From Oscillospiraceae bacterium (GTDB taxonomy: Bacteria > Bacillota > Clostridia > UBA1381 > UBA9506): DNA of 39,199 nucleotides. The translations under genes were made by a program, and so were the position numbers. This document shows positions 31,223 through 39,199 of the stretch, one piece after another. Under the pieces are notes generated by a model. The model saw only the letters and a program-made list of their open reading frames with translations. It had not been told where the DNA came from and ran no database searches. Each line of letters begins with the position of its first letter. Positions within the stretch are counted from its first letter, which is position 1. The DNA is taken from contig SVKE01000007.1 of NCBI GenBank assembly GCA_015068615.1, positions 1 to 39,199 on the forward strand, in the 5' to 3' direction.

Positions 31223-32215
31223 TTATTGTATACCCTCTTCAAGCAGCGCCGTCATGAGTGCCACGGCACCGTTTAAATCCGCCTTATGCATCATTTCCCC
31301 TGGGGTGTGAATATACCTTGTGGGAAGGGAGATACAGCCCGAGGGCACACCGCCGCCTGTGATGTGGATAGCGCCGGCATCCGTGCCACCCCGCTCCAGC
31401 ACCTCCAGCTGATACGGAATCTCCTTGCGTATGCAAAGCTCCTTCATTGTATCCTTCATCATGGGATGAGCCAAAAAAGAGCTGTCCTTAATTTTAATCG
31501 CCACACCCTTGCCCAACTCCACAGCCATTTTAGGCGCCGAGGGCACGTCTCCTGTCCGGGTCACATCAACGGCCACAGCATAATCCGGCCGGACGCTGCC
31601 GGCTGCCGCTTTGGCTCCCCTAAGCCCCAGCTCCTCCGCTGCTGTAAAGACAAAATATAAATCGTTTGTATGGGTTTTCATGCACTTTAACGCCTCAATC
31701 AGCACAAAGCAGCCGGCACGGTCGTCTAAGGCCTTGGAAATCAGGCAATCCCCCTGCATGCTGAATGTACCGCAAAAGGCCGCTGCCTCCCCTATCTTCA
31801 CTCTTTCCTCTGCCTCGGCCTGTGTTTTGGCACCGATATCCACATACAAATTTTGCAGTTTCAAATTCTGAGGTAGCTCCTCCGGCTTTCCGTCCGGCAC
31901 CACCACGCCCTCGGCACCGCCGGTAAAGCGCACACGCTGATACAGCGCCGCCTGTGGCAAAACACCACCCAGAGCCGATATATACACGCCGCCCTCCTTA
32001 GAAAAGCAGGTGGCAATCAGGCCGATTTCATCTACATGGGCACAAAGCATCAGCCTTTTGCCCGCCCCCTTTTTGTGGACAATCAGGTTTCCCAGAGCAT
32101 CCGTGGAGATATCATCTGCGAAGGGGCGTACCTCCTTGCTAATTAATTCATGCAGATGGGTTTCACAACCCGAAGGGGCTGAGACTTCACAAAGTCTACG
32201 CAATAAATCAAACAT
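31223..32215 (-). CDS. M42 family metallo-aminopeptidase, paralog 1
   Basis: Dinuclear-metal aminopeptidase family (glutamyl/deblocking aminopeptidase, FrvX, 'CelM' types) that trims peptides in the cytoplasm. 330 residues. Metal-ligand motifs are LCAHVDEIGL (His, Asp), KALDDRAGCF (bridging Asp), TAAEELGLRG (base and ligand Glu), VAVDVTRTGD and RYIHTPGEM (His). It is the last of three M42 genes in tandem; its start (ATG 32215, GGAGGTAAGCC upstream) overlaps the end of paralog 2 by 8 bases. The specificity of each paralog cannot be read from sequence alone. Confidence 0.92.
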   Translation of the reverse strand: MFDLLRRLCEVSAPSGCETHLHELISKEVRPFADDISTDALGNLIVHKKGAGKRLMLCAHVDEIGLIATCFSKEGGVYISALGGVLPQAALYQRVRFTGGAEGVVVPDGKPEELPQNLKLQNLYVDIGAKTQAEAEERVKIGEAAAFCGTFSMQGDCLISKALDDRAGCFVLIEALKCMKTHTNDLYFVFTAAEELGLRGAKAAAGSVRPDYAVAVDVTRTGDVPSAPKMAVELGKGVAIKIKDSSFLAHPMMKDTMKELCIRKEIPYQLEVLERGGTDAGAIHITGGGVPSGCISLPTRYIHTPGEMMHKADLNGAVALMTALLEEGIQ

Positions 32216-33224
32216 GGCTTACCTCCTGAATGATATGCTTTAGCAGCGACACCACGGCCTCAAAATCCTTGCGCGCAATCACGCTGGCCGGGGAGTGGAT
32301 ATAACGGGCCGGCACCGAGATAGCCGCTGTAGGAATACCTCCTGCTGCCACATGCAATGCACCGGCATCATTGCCGCCGGTGGCGGTTTGCTTCAGCTGG
32401 ACGGGAATCCTCTTTTCCTTCGCCAAAGCAAGGATAAAATCCATAAGAGGGCGGTTATAACAGGTGGATCCATCCAAAAAGGAAAGAGCCGCACCGCCGC
32501 CCAGACGAGTGGAAATCATTCTTTCTTCTGTTCCCGGCAAATCTGAGCAGGTGGTACCCTCCACCACGATGGCCACATCCGGTCGAACAGTTTTGCCGCA
32601 AATTCTGGCACCGCGAAGGCCAACCTCCTCCTGCACCGTAAAGGCAAAGCACAAGTCCCAGTCGCAAGACTCCTCTGCCAGCATGAGCAGCGCGGCACAG
32701 CCGGCTCTGTCGTCTAAAGCCTTAGCCTTAATCCGACCATCACCAAATTCTCTGTATGCACTGTCAAAGGCAATGTAATCGCCAATTTTCACCTTTTTTT
32801 CCGTTTCCTTTTTGCTCTTGGCACCAATATCCACATAGAGCTCCGTCATTTTAGGGCTCTTCTTGCGTTCCTCTGCCGAAAGCAGGTGGATAGCTCTGCG
32901 CCCGATGACGCCGGGAAGCTGCATCGGCCCCACCAGTACACGCTTGGAAACCAGCACACGCGGGTCTATCCCCCCCACGTTTTTAAACCTGATAAAGCCT
33001 TCGTCCGTAATGCGACTCGCAATGAGTCCCACCTCATCCATATGTGCACAAAGCATCAGGGTTTTTCCTCTGTCTGCCTGTCCCTTTTTAAAGGCAAGCA
33101 GATTACCCATAGCGTCAATTTCCACCCTGTCACACAGGGGCAGCAGCCGTTCCTTCAGATAGCTGCGAACGGCACCCTCGTCTCCCGACACGCCCGAAAT
33201 GGCGGTCAATTCTGAAAGGTACAT
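32208..33224 (-). CDS. M42 family metallo-aminopeptidase, paralog 2
   Basis: 338 residues from the ATG at 33224 (GGAGGTGCTCC upstream; the in-frame codons from 33263 lie inside the preceding gene). Metal ligands are in LCAHMDEVGLIA, KALDDRAGCAAL, TVQEEVGLRGARI, IVVEGTTCSDLPG (Glu in place of the Asp of paralog 1, a variant common in the family) and RYIHSPASV. Overlaps paralog 3 by 19 bases at its start and paralog 1 by 8 at its end, which points to translational coupling of all three. Confidence 0.92.
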   Translation of the reverse strand: MYLSELTAISGVSGDEGAVRSYLKERLLPLCDRVEIDAMGNLLAFKKGQADRGKTLMLCAHMDEVGLIASRITDEGFIRFKNVGGIDPRVLVSKRVLVGPMQLPGVIGRRAIHLLSAEERKKSPKMTELYVDIGAKSKKETEKKVKIGDYIAFDSAYREFGDGRIKAKALDDRAGCAALLMLAEESCDWDLCFAFTVQEEVGLRGARICGKTVRPDVAIVVEGTTCSDLPGTEERMISTRLGGGAALSFLDGSTCYNRPLMDFILALAKEKRIPVQLKQTATGGNDAGALHVAAGGIPTAAISVPARYIHSPASVIARKDFEAVVSLLKHIIQEVSHV

Positions 33225-34246
33225 CGGAGCACCTCCAAATCCAATTTCTTTAGTGTCTCGCACAAAATCTCACCCACGGCCTTCACATCGCCAAAATGCA
33301 GGGTTTCCACCGTGGTATGCATGTAGCGCAAGGGAATGGATAGTAAAAGAACGGGAATGCCCTCTGCTGCCACCTGAACAGCCCAGGCATCCGTACCTGT
33401 ATCACCGCCGTCGGCATCGGGGCTATAGGCAATTTTATGCTCCTCTGCCACCTCTGTTGCAAGATGCGACAAATATGGATGAATGTTAGGCCCAAAGCTA
33501 ACGACAGCACCGCTGCCCAGCTTAAAGATACTCTCACGGCCCGCATCCGGCGTGTCACCGTGGCAGACATCCACCACAAAAGCGCAATCCGGCGCCAAAC
33601 GCTCCGCACCCATGGCTGCACCCCGCAAGCCGGGCTCCTCCTGTACTGCGGCCAAAATATATAGATCAAAGGGCAGCGCCGTGCCCTTTAATTTTTCCAG
33701 ACAAATTAAAAGAGAAATCAAACCGGCACGGTCATCAAAGCCTCTGCCGGATAATACCTTGCCGGAAAGCGCCACAGGCTTTTCGGCAAAATAAACCATA
33801 TCACCCACGGACACCTTCTTGCGTACCGCTTCCCCCGACAGGCCCAGGTCTATGACCATATCCTCCATTCGCGCCGCGGTTTCTCTGCCGGTTTGCAGGT
33901 GGGGCGGCTTGGCGCCGACGACACCATACAACTCCTCGGTTCCGCAGACAATCACCTCTGCCCCGGGCATCACAGCGCTGTCTACGCCGCCGATGGGAAC
34001 AACCGATACAAAGCCCTCCTCGCTGATGCCGGATACCATTAGGCCAATCACATCAATATGAGCCTCCAGCATCACGCGGCCGGCGTTTTTTCGCCCGGAG
34101 CGAACGATGCCAATCACATTCCCCATCGGGTCTGCCTCCACCTCGTCACAATAGGGCACAAGTAGCTTTTTAATGTGCTCTGTCACAGAAAATTCAAAGC
34201 CCGAAATGCCACCCAAGGCAGAAAGGGTCATTAGCTTTTTTTTCAT
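33206..34246 (-). CDS. M42 family metallo-aminopeptidase, paralog 3
   Basis: 346 residues. Motifs are LEAHIDVIGLMVSG, GFDDRAGLISLLI, AVQEEPGLRGAAM, FVVDVCHGDTPDAG and RYMHTTVETLHF. This is the most divergent of the three: CAH is replaced by EAH in the first motif and the second Gly-Leu block reads EEPGLRG. Its ATG overlaps the murD stop (ATGA), so the three-peptidase block is coupled to murD. M42 enzymes form large tetrahedral dodecamers, and three coexpressed paralogs could in principle form mixed assemblies, as described for archaeal TET peptidases. Confidence 0.9.
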   Translation of the reverse strand: MKKKLMTLSALGGISGFEFSVTEHIKKLLVPYCDEVEADPMGNVIGIVRSGRKNAGRVMLEAHIDVIGLMVSGISEEGFVSVVPIGGVDSAVMPGAEVIVCGTEELYGVVGAKPPHLQTGRETAARMEDMVIDLGLSGEAVRKKVSVGDMVYFAEKPVALSGKVLSGRGFDDRAGLISLLICLEKLKGTALPFDLYILAAVQEEPGLRGAAMGAERLAPDCAFVVDVCHGDTPDAGRESIFKLGSGAVVSFGPNIHPYLSHLATEVAEEHKIAYSPDADGGDTGTDAWAVQVAAEGIPVLLLSIPLRYMHTTVETLHFGDVKAVGEILCETLKKLDLEVLRCTFQN

Positions 34247-35598
34247 AAGCGGCTCACCAACTCCTTAAATAAATTGCCGCGTACTTCAAAATTAGGAAAC
34301 ATGTCAAAGCTGGTGCTGGCGTTAGAGAGCAGCACCACATCACCGGCCTCTGCCAGCTGCTCTGCCCGGGCCACGGCCGCCTCATAGGTCTCCTCATAAA
34401 AGGCAGGCACCGCCGGCGCATCCTTTTCGGCCACGGCACCGATGGTTTTAGCCGTAGCACCAATAAGCACCAGTGCCTTGACGCGCTCCCGGATGGCCGG
34501 GCCCAGCGCCTCATAGCTGATGCCCTTATCCTTACCGCCGGCAATCAACACGATAGGCTCATCAAAAACCTTCAGCGTGTTGATGGTACGATTTGGCGAG
34601 GAATCAATCGAGCTGTTATAATAGCGAACGCCGTCCTTTTCGCGAACAAATTCAATCCGGTGAGGTACACCACCGAACTCCCGGGCACAAGTTCCAATTA
34701 TTTCCCGGGAAACGGCGGGATACACCGCGGCAATCGCTGCCATGTAATTTTCCACATTGTGCATTCCGGGGATTTTGATATCCCGAATGTGCAAAACCGG
34801 TTCCCCTGCCACCGTAATCATTTCCTCCAAAAGGCAAACGTCTGCCTGCCTTTTGCGGGAAAAGGTCACCACGCGGCCCGGACATTCCTGCACCAGGGCT
34901 GCCGTGACCTCGTTATCTATATTCAGTATTGCCACATCCGACGGATTCTGATGCAAAATAAGATTCTTTTTTGCATCAATATATTCCCCGTAATCCTTGT
35001 GATAATCCAGATGGTTGGGCGTGACATTCGTAATAACCGCCGTTTGCGGGCTTTTTTTCATGGTCTGTAGCTGGAAGCTGGACAGCTCCAGCACCACTCT
35101 GTCTGTCTCACCGATGGTATCAATCACCGGCAAAAGCGGTGTGCCGATGTTGCCTCCCACATGGGTGGTTTTTCCGCTCATGGAAAGCAGACGGTGAATC
35201 AGGGTGGTTGTCGTTGTTTTGCCATCGCTGCCGGTCACCGCGGTAATCGGCGCCGGGCACAGCTCCATGAAAACCTCCATTTCCGTAGTGACGCTGATAC
35301 CCTGTGCCTTGGCGTCTAAAAGTGCCGGCACATCCGGGCGCAGGCCGGGTGTTTTAAAAATCAGATCGCCGGCAAGCTCTGACAAATAGTTCTCACCAAG
35401 TTTCAGCTGCACACCTTTTTCCATCAGCGCACGTGCCGTATCGCCCAGCTCCGCCTCCGTTTTTTTATCACAGGCAGTGACGTTTGCACCGCATTGCACA
35501 AGATAATCAATCAGAGGCAAATGGCTGATGCCAATGCCCACCACACAAATGTTTTTTCCCCTTAGACCGGCTTTCCAGATTGCAAGCTTTTCGTTCAA
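34243..35598 (-). CDS. murD: UDP-N-acetylmuramoylalanine--D-glutamate ligase
   Basis: Adds D-glutamate to UDP-MurNAc-L-alanine in peptidoglycan precursor synthesis. 451 residues, family length. Visible parts are the N-terminal Rossmann-like GKNICVVGIGISHLPL, the ATP loop AVTGSDGKTTTTTLIH (about residue 115), VLELSSFQLQTM, NVTPNHLDYHKD with metal-binding His, and the C-terminal RIEFVREKDGVRYYNSSIDS and LIAGGKDKG motifs. The start is TTG 35598 after GAGGGTG. Unusually, it is not in a dcw (mraY-murD-ftsW) cluster but between pfkA and the M42 peptidases. Confidence 0.96.
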   Translation of the reverse strand: MNEKLAIWKAGLRGKNICVVGIGISHLPLIDYLVQCGANVTACDKKTEAELGDTARALMEKGVQLKLGENYLSELAGDLIFKTPGLRPDVPALLDAKAQGISVTTEMEVFMELCPAPITAVTGSDGKTTTTTLIHRLLSMSGKTTHVGGNIGTPLLPVIDTIGETDRVVLELSSFQLQTMKKSPQTAVITNVTPNHLDYHKDYGEYIDAKKNLILHQNPSDVAILNIDNEVTAALVQECPGRVVTFSRKRQADVCLLEEMITVAGEPVLHIRDIKIPGMHNVENYMAAIAAVYPAVSREIIGTCAREFGGVPHRIEFVREKDGVRYYNSSIDSSPNRTINTLKVFDEPIVLIAGGKDKGISYEALGPAIRERVKALVLIGATAKTIGAVAEKDAPAVPAFYEETYEAAVARAEQLAEAGDVVLLSNASTSFDMFPNFEVRGNLFKELVSRL

Positions 35599-35621
35599 AA
35601 AAACACCCTCTTTTCTGATTT

Positions 35622-35653
35622 AACAAAGAAGGCGGCAAAATGCTTTACCGCCC
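35622..35653 (-). terminator. Terminator-like hairpin between pfkA and murD
   Basis: GGCGGTAAA / TTTTGCCGCC stem on the minus strand followed by TTCTTTGTT. It lies directly after the pfkA stop. murD transcription may depend on partial readthrough. Confidence 0.6.
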
Positions 35654-35659
35654 CAAAGC

Positions 35660-36622
35660 CTACAGGCTTAAAATCTTTGCCATATTCATAATATCGCCGG
35701 GCATCATTTTCTTCATGTCCAGCCCCTCTAAAATATCGTAGTCTACAATGTCATTGTTTTTAATCGCCACAATACGGTTGCCGATACCCTGCTTTAACAG
35801 TTTCACCGCGTGGATGCCCATGCGGCTTGCCAGCATTCTATCGTTTACCGTAGGGCTGCCGCCACGCTGGATATGACCCAGGACGGTGGCGCGCGTCTCT
35901 ATGCCGGTGACCTTTTCAATGTGCTCTGCCATCTCCACAGAGCCACCGACGCCCTCTGCCACGACAATCAAATTATTTTCCTTGCCTCTTTTTTTGCCGT
36001 CTATAATGGGTTTTATGATATCTGTCTCAAAATCAAAGGGTTGTTCCGGAATAATGGCCGCTTCAGCACCGCAGGCAATGGCCACATATGCCGCAATATA
36101 GCCGGCGCCGCGTCCCATGACCTCAATCACAGAGCAACGTTCGTGAGACTGCGCCGTGTCTCTGATTTTATCAATGGCGTCCTTCACTGTATCAAGCGCC
36201 GTATCAAAGCCTATGGTCAAATCCGTGCAACCGATGTCATTATCAATGGTACCGGGGATTCCCACCGTGGGCATGCCCATTAAAGACAAATCCCGTGCCC
36301 CGCGAAAGGAACCGTCACCACCGATGACCACAATACCCTCCAGTCCGGCTTTTCTGGCCATTTCCACGCCTTTTTTCACGCCGGCCTCTTCGCGAAACTC
36401 CAAGCAGCGCGAGGATTGCAAAATGGTGCCGCCGCGGTGCAGAATATCTGAAACACTCCGGGCGTCCATCGGTTCAAACAGGCCCTGCAAAAGACCGGTA
36501 TAGCCCTTACGGATGGCCAGAACCTCCATGCCGTTGGAAAGTCCCATTCTAACAACGGAACGAATCGCCGCGTTCATACCCGGCGCATCGCCTCCGCTGG
36601 TTAATACACCAATTTTTTTCAT
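35660..36622 (-). CDS. pfkA: ATP-dependent 6-phosphofructokinase
   Basis: Phosphorylates fructose 6-phosphate to the 1,6-bisphosphate, the control step of glycolysis. 320 residues from the ATG at 36622 (MKKIGVLTSGGDAPGMN); an ATG at 36628 is two codons earlier. Motifs are GGDGSFRGARDL (ATP/Mg; Gly after GGD indicates the ATP-dependent rather than PPi-dependent type), GIPGTIDNDIGCTDLTIGFD with the catalytic Asp, VMGRGAGYIAAY and LGHIQRGGSPTVNDR (fructose-6-phosphate site). Downstream of the small gene at 36699 on the same strand. Confidence 0.97.
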   Translation of the reverse strand: MKKIGVLTSGGDAPGMNAAIRSVVRMGLSNGMEVLAIRKGYTGLLQGLFEPMDARSVSDILHRGGTILQSSRCLEFREEAGVKKGVEMARKAGLEGIVVIGGDGSFRGARDLSLMGMPTVGIPGTIDNDIGCTDLTIGFDTALDTVKDAIDKIRDTAQSHERCSVIEVMGRGAGYIAAYVAIACGAEAAIIPEQPFDFETDIIKPIIDGKKRGKENNLIVVAEGVGGSVEMAEHIEKVTGIETRATVLGHIQRGGSPTVNDRMLASRMGIHAVKLLKQGIGNRIVAIKNNDIVDYDILEGLDMKKMMPGDIMNMAKILSL

Positions 36623-36659
36623 GCTCATCTACCTTGCCTTTCTGCCCACAATAAAGTGC

Positions 36660-36685
36660 CGTCTTATCCGTGGGCGAATAAGACG
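36660..36685 (-). other. Stem-loop upstream of pfkA
   Basis: CGTCTTAT / ATAAGACG inverted repeat with a 10-base loop, in the 76-base gap between the small DUF2007-like gene and pfkA. No T-run follows on the minus strand, so it is more likely an mRNA stability or processing structure than a terminator. Confidence 0.4.
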
Positions 36686-36698
36686 AATGCCGAAGGCC

Positions 36699-36896
36699 CT
36701 AAAAAGCCTTTTGGATAATGACGCTATGCGCCTCATTAAGCTCTGCCTCGGGCACCAGAATTTCATAGCAGCCGAACTGCTCATTTTCACTTTGATTAAC
36801 GCTCCGAATTTTAACCGGAAGCCCTGCCTCCTGCAGAAGCAGTCTGATCCTTTCGGCTGTTTCCTTGCTCTGTGTGATATACGCTGCCATCCACAT
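36699..36896 (-). CDS. Small DUF2007-like protein
   Basis: 65 residues from the ATG at 36896 (AGGGAGG 7-8 bases upstream). Begins MWMAAYITQSKETAERIRLL, then LLQEAGLPVKIRSV and GCYEILVPEAELNEAHSVII. The beta-alpha-beta pattern with 'LLQEAGI..', a central beta strand and a 'VP..E...A..II' ending is like DUF2007/putative signal-transducing domain proteins; small proteins like it precede pfkA in several Clostridia. No function is known. It follows the radical SAM gene by 28 bases and precedes pfkA by 76. Confidence 0.7.
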   Translation of the reverse strand: MWMAAYITQSKETAERIRLLLQEAGLPVKIRSVNQSENEQFGCYEILVPEAELNEAHSVIIQKAF

Positions 36897-36924
36897 TGGA
36901 CAAGCCTCCCTGTTTGTATTTTCT

Positions 36925-38586
36925 TTACTGCATCTTATGCTGCGTTTCCCTTGCAAATGCCTCTGTTACGTCAATGCCGGTAGCCCGGCCGCTGTAGTCA
37001 AAGGCAAGCACCCGCTCTCCGATAACGGCAAAGCGGAGCTTTTTATAGAGTGAAACCGGTTTTTCACCGGCGTAATGCGCAAAATATTGTTCTATATGGG
37101 CCGGGTTCTTCAAAAATTCAAAGGTCTGCTCCTTAAAATGCGGCCAAACCTGCATAAAGCTCAGCGAGTCTCTGTGACGCAGGCAATAATCATAAGCAAG
37201 ATGCGGTCGAACGCCTGCATCCGACAGCTGCTCCCGGCAAAAGCTGTGCAACGCCTCATACAAGGCCTTGTTCCCCACGGCACCGCGTCTTTTTGCAAAA
37301 TGCCGGGCCAAATCATCAAAAAAGTAAAATTCCTTACCCGGATAGAATGTATCCAGTATGTACGAAACAGAGCGGCTGAATGCACCGCTGTTATAATATT
37401 TCTCGAGCATGTCCTCCGCCGCAGCCAGACGCAACAGCTCCGCATAGCTCATGGCGTTGCTGGAGATAACCTCATAGGGCGGAAAGTTCGAAAACTTGCT
37501 GCCCGGAGCCGCAAGATTAGAGCCCTTCAGTTTTTTTAAGAAGCCCAGCTGCAAATTGTGTGGCCGAAGAGCCATCAGGGTGTGAAAAGAATGCAAAAAC
37601 GCCGCAAAGCTTTCGCCCGGAAGGCCGGCAATCAGGTCAAGGTGCAGATGAATATTATCATTTTTTAAAAGGGCCCGCACAACCTCTTGAAGGCGTGCAA
37701 TATTCGCCCTTCTATTAACCCTTTCCAGGGTATCGGCATTCACGCTCTGCACGCCGATTTCCAGCTGAAACATCCCCTTTGGTGCCTCCTGCAGGCTTTT
37801 AATCAGGGCCTCTGTCATGCTCTCGGCACGGATTTCAAAATGAAAGGTGGTATCACCGCCCCGCTCCTTAATGTACTCAATGATACGAAGTGCCCGATCG
37901 GGGTCTGCATTAAAGGTACGGTCTACCAGCTTCACAAGGGGCACCCCATGACTCACAAAAAAATCAATCTCTCGCATCACCCGGCTGACAGGTAAAAAAC
38001 GCAGGCTCCCGGCTGCACCGGACAAACAAAAGGCGCAGCGATACGGACAGCCGCGAGAGGTTTCATAATAGATAATTCTGCCCTCCGTAAAAACCGGATC
38101 CGCCTCATCGTAGGGAAACGGTAGCGAAGGCATGTCTGCCTCACGGGCCGGCTCCGCACTTTTTTGCACCTCTCCCGCCGCCCGGTAATACAGGCCGGGA
38201 ACGGCATGAAAGTCACCGCTTGCAAGCGCATCTAAAAAAGGTGTAATGGCCGGTTCTCCCTCGCCGCTAAGCACAAAATCAATCTGCGGATGGCTCTTTA
38301 GATGGCCTTCGGCATCAAAGCTAACCTCCGGCCCACCCAAGGCCAAAACGCAGCCGCTATCTGCCTTTTTCAAAATCTCACAGATGCGAAGAACCAGCTC
38401 AATGTTCCAGATGTAGCAGGAGAAGAGAAAAGTGCGCCGACCGCTTGTATACAAATCCGCCGCAATGCTTTCGGCACGGTCTGCTATGGTATATTCCCGA
38501 AAGCTGCAACGACTGTCTGCCTTAGACAAGTAACGGATGGCCAGATTGCTATGGATATATTTTGCATTGATGCCCACTAAAAGCAC
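36925..38586 (-). CDS. B12-binding-domain radical SAM protein with DUF4080
   Basis: 553 residues. N-terminal cobalamin-binding-like domain (about 1-140: GINAKYIHSNLAIRYL, LALGGPEVSFDAE, DFVLSGEGEPAI), a radical SAM core with the cluster motif ETSRGCPYRCAFCLSG (CxxxCxxC, about residue 185) and VDRTFNADPDRAL, then a C-terminal DUF4080 region (about 350-550). Such proteins are widespread in Clostridia with no proven substrate; methyltransfer or an MiaB-like modification are guesses. Start GTG 38586 with AAAGGA upstream, directly after the pnp terminator; no separate promoter is evident. Confidence 0.88.
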   Translation of the reverse strand: MLLVGINAKYIHSNLAIRYLSKADSRCSFREYTIADRAESIAADLYTSGRRTFLFSCYIWNIELVLRICEILKKADSGCVLALGGPEVSFDAEGHLKSHPQIDFVLSGEGEPAITPFLDALASGDFHAVPGLYYRAAGEVQKSAEPAREADMPSLPFPYDEADPVFTEGRIIYYETSRGCPYRCAFCLSGAAGSLRFLPVSRVMREIDFFVSHGVPLVKLVDRTFNADPDRALRIIEYIKERGGDTTFHFEIRAESMTEALIKSLQEAPKGMFQLEIGVQSVNADTLERVNRRANIARLQEVVRALLKNDNIHLHLDLIAGLPGESFAAFLHSFHTLMALRPHNLQLGFLKKLKGSNLAAPGSKFSNFPPYEVISSNAMSYAELLRLAAAEDMLEKYYNSGAFSRSVSYILDTFYPGKEFYFFDDLARHFAKRRGAVGNKALYEALHSFCREQLSDAGVRPHLAYDYCLRHRDSLSFMQVWPHFKEQTFEFLKNPAHIEQYFAHYAGEKPVSLYKKLRFAVIGERVLAFDYSGRATGIDVTEAFARETQHKMQ

Positions 38587-38610
38587 GGGTTACACAGTCC
38601 TTTCCGATAG

Positions 38611-38654
38611 GAAAAAAATCGCGGCGAACAGGCATGCCCGTCCGCCGCGATTTG
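38611..38654 (-). terminator. Terminator of pnp
   Basis: Minus-strand stem CAAATCGCGGCGGACGGGC with GCATGCC...TTCGCCGCGATTTTTTT, strongly GC-rich and followed by T7. Confidence 0.9.
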
Positions 38655-38693
38655 TCAAACTCCATACGGCGTCCGACGATTCGTCGCCTGTTT

Positions 38694-39199
38694 TTACCAG
38701 AGATTTAATTCATTCATGGCGTCTTTTCTTGAAAGATTGATTCTTCCCTGACGGTCAATTTCAATGACCTTAACCATGATTTCGTCGCCGATATTCACTT
38801 CATCCTCAACCTTGGCTACCCGCTTGTTGGCCAGCTTGGAGATATGCACCATGCCGTCCTTGCCGGGCAGGAATTCTACAAAAGCGCCAAAGGGCAGAAT
38901 GTTCACAACCTTACCCTTATAGATAGAGCCAATTTCAATATTACCTGTGAGGCCCTTGATGATTTCAATGGTTTTCATTGCCATGGCCTCGTCCGGCGTT
39001 GCAATGTATACCTTACCGTCATCTTCAATATCAATCTTAACGCCGGTTTCGGCAATAATCTTTTGAATAGTCTTACCGCCGGAGCCAATGACGTCTCTGA
39101 TTTTATCAGTGTCAATGGTCATGGTGTAAATCTTCGGCGCATATGGGGAGAGGGATTCTCTCGGCGCCTCAATGGTCTTTAAGAGCACTTCATCAATAA
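38694..39199 (-). CDS. pnp: Polyribonucleotide nucleotidyltransferase (partial, C-terminal KH and S1 domains)
   Basis: 3'-5' phosphorolytic exoribonuclease of mRNA decay. Only the last about 168 codons are in the window. The KH domain contains IRDVIGSGGKTIQKIIAETG with its GxxG loop (GSGG), and the S1 domain is IEIGSIYKGKVVNILPFGAF followed by GMVHISKLANKRV. The protein ends soon after the S1 domain (MNELNLW), without the acidic tail seen in some PNPases. The catalytic RNase PH-like domains lie beyond the right edge. Confidence 0.95.
   Translation of the reverse strand, partial: IDEVLLKTIEAPRESLSPYAPKIYTMTIDTDKIRDVIGSGGKTIQKIIAETGVKIDIEDDGKVYIATPDEAMAMKTIEIIKGLTGNIEIGSIYKGKVVNILPFGAFVEFLPGKDGMVHISKLANKRVAKVEDEVNIGDEIMVKVIEIDRQGRINLSRKDAMNELNLW

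Overview
The window looks like chromosome from a spore-forming anaerobe of the Clostridia (Bacillota) with moderate GC content. The evidence is a set of sporulation and Gram-positive envelope genes (spoIVB, a pdaA-type muramic-lactam deacetylase, a csaB-type pyruvyltransferase), a clostridial-type 2[4Fe-4S] ferredoxin, a nadK-argR-recN cluster, AGGAGG-type ribosome binding sites and many TTGACA/TATAAT promoters. No genus is claimed. Both ends cut a gene: mreB/mbl loses its C-terminus on the left and pnp loses its N-terminus on the right.

Layout. 1-4616 (minus strand): mreB/mbl, a short QueG-like iron-sulfur protein, recN, argR, nadK. 4617-9480: an archaeal-type phosphoglycerate mutase homolog (possibly a homoserine kinase), an orphan HPr-kinase/PEPCK-like kinase, tyrS and metA. 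9481-10047: no protein gene, but a minus-strand structure with the size and shape of 6S RNA. 10048-14528: Gfo/Idh/MocA oxidoreductase, a lone trpB, a shortened MocR/PdxR-type regulator and a divergent pyridoxamine kinase. 14529-19285: an AT-richer accessory region described below. 19286-27122: spoIVB, pdaA, a membrane-anchored deacetylase, an N-acetylmuramoyl-alanine amidase, ruvX and a glycosyltransferase-CsaB fusion. 27517-30318: serA-serC and a ferredoxin. 30402-39199: two small membrane proteins, three M42 peptidases in tandem, murD, pfkA, a small DUF2007-like protein, a B12-binding radical SAM protein and pnp.

The most unusual part is 14.5-19.4 kb. The last 39 codons of spoIVB, starting at the codon for the catalytic serine (SGSP), occur three times in the same orientation: once as the end of the intact gene and twice as separate tails at 17285-17404 and 14956-15075. 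The segments between the tails carry unrelated accessory genes: AraC regulator plus GH5-like glycosidase in one, and a uroporphyrinogen-decarboxylase-like protein plus a decayed REP-associated transposase in the other. Both detached tails are preceded by a similar short inverted repeat (GTTGTCC...TGACAA). The simplest reading is repeated integration of small cassettes into the 3' end of spoIVB, each bringing a replacement tail. No recombinase gene is visible. Two short palindromic elements sit just beyond the oldest tail.

Functional themes: the envelope and spore genes (mreB, murD, amidase, deacetylases, csaB fusion, spoIVB) and amino-acid metabolism (serA-serC, metA, trpB, the mutase-like putative homoserine kinase) dominate. 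MetA carries Glu at position 111, which predicts acetyl-CoA rather than succinyl-CoA as acyl donor.
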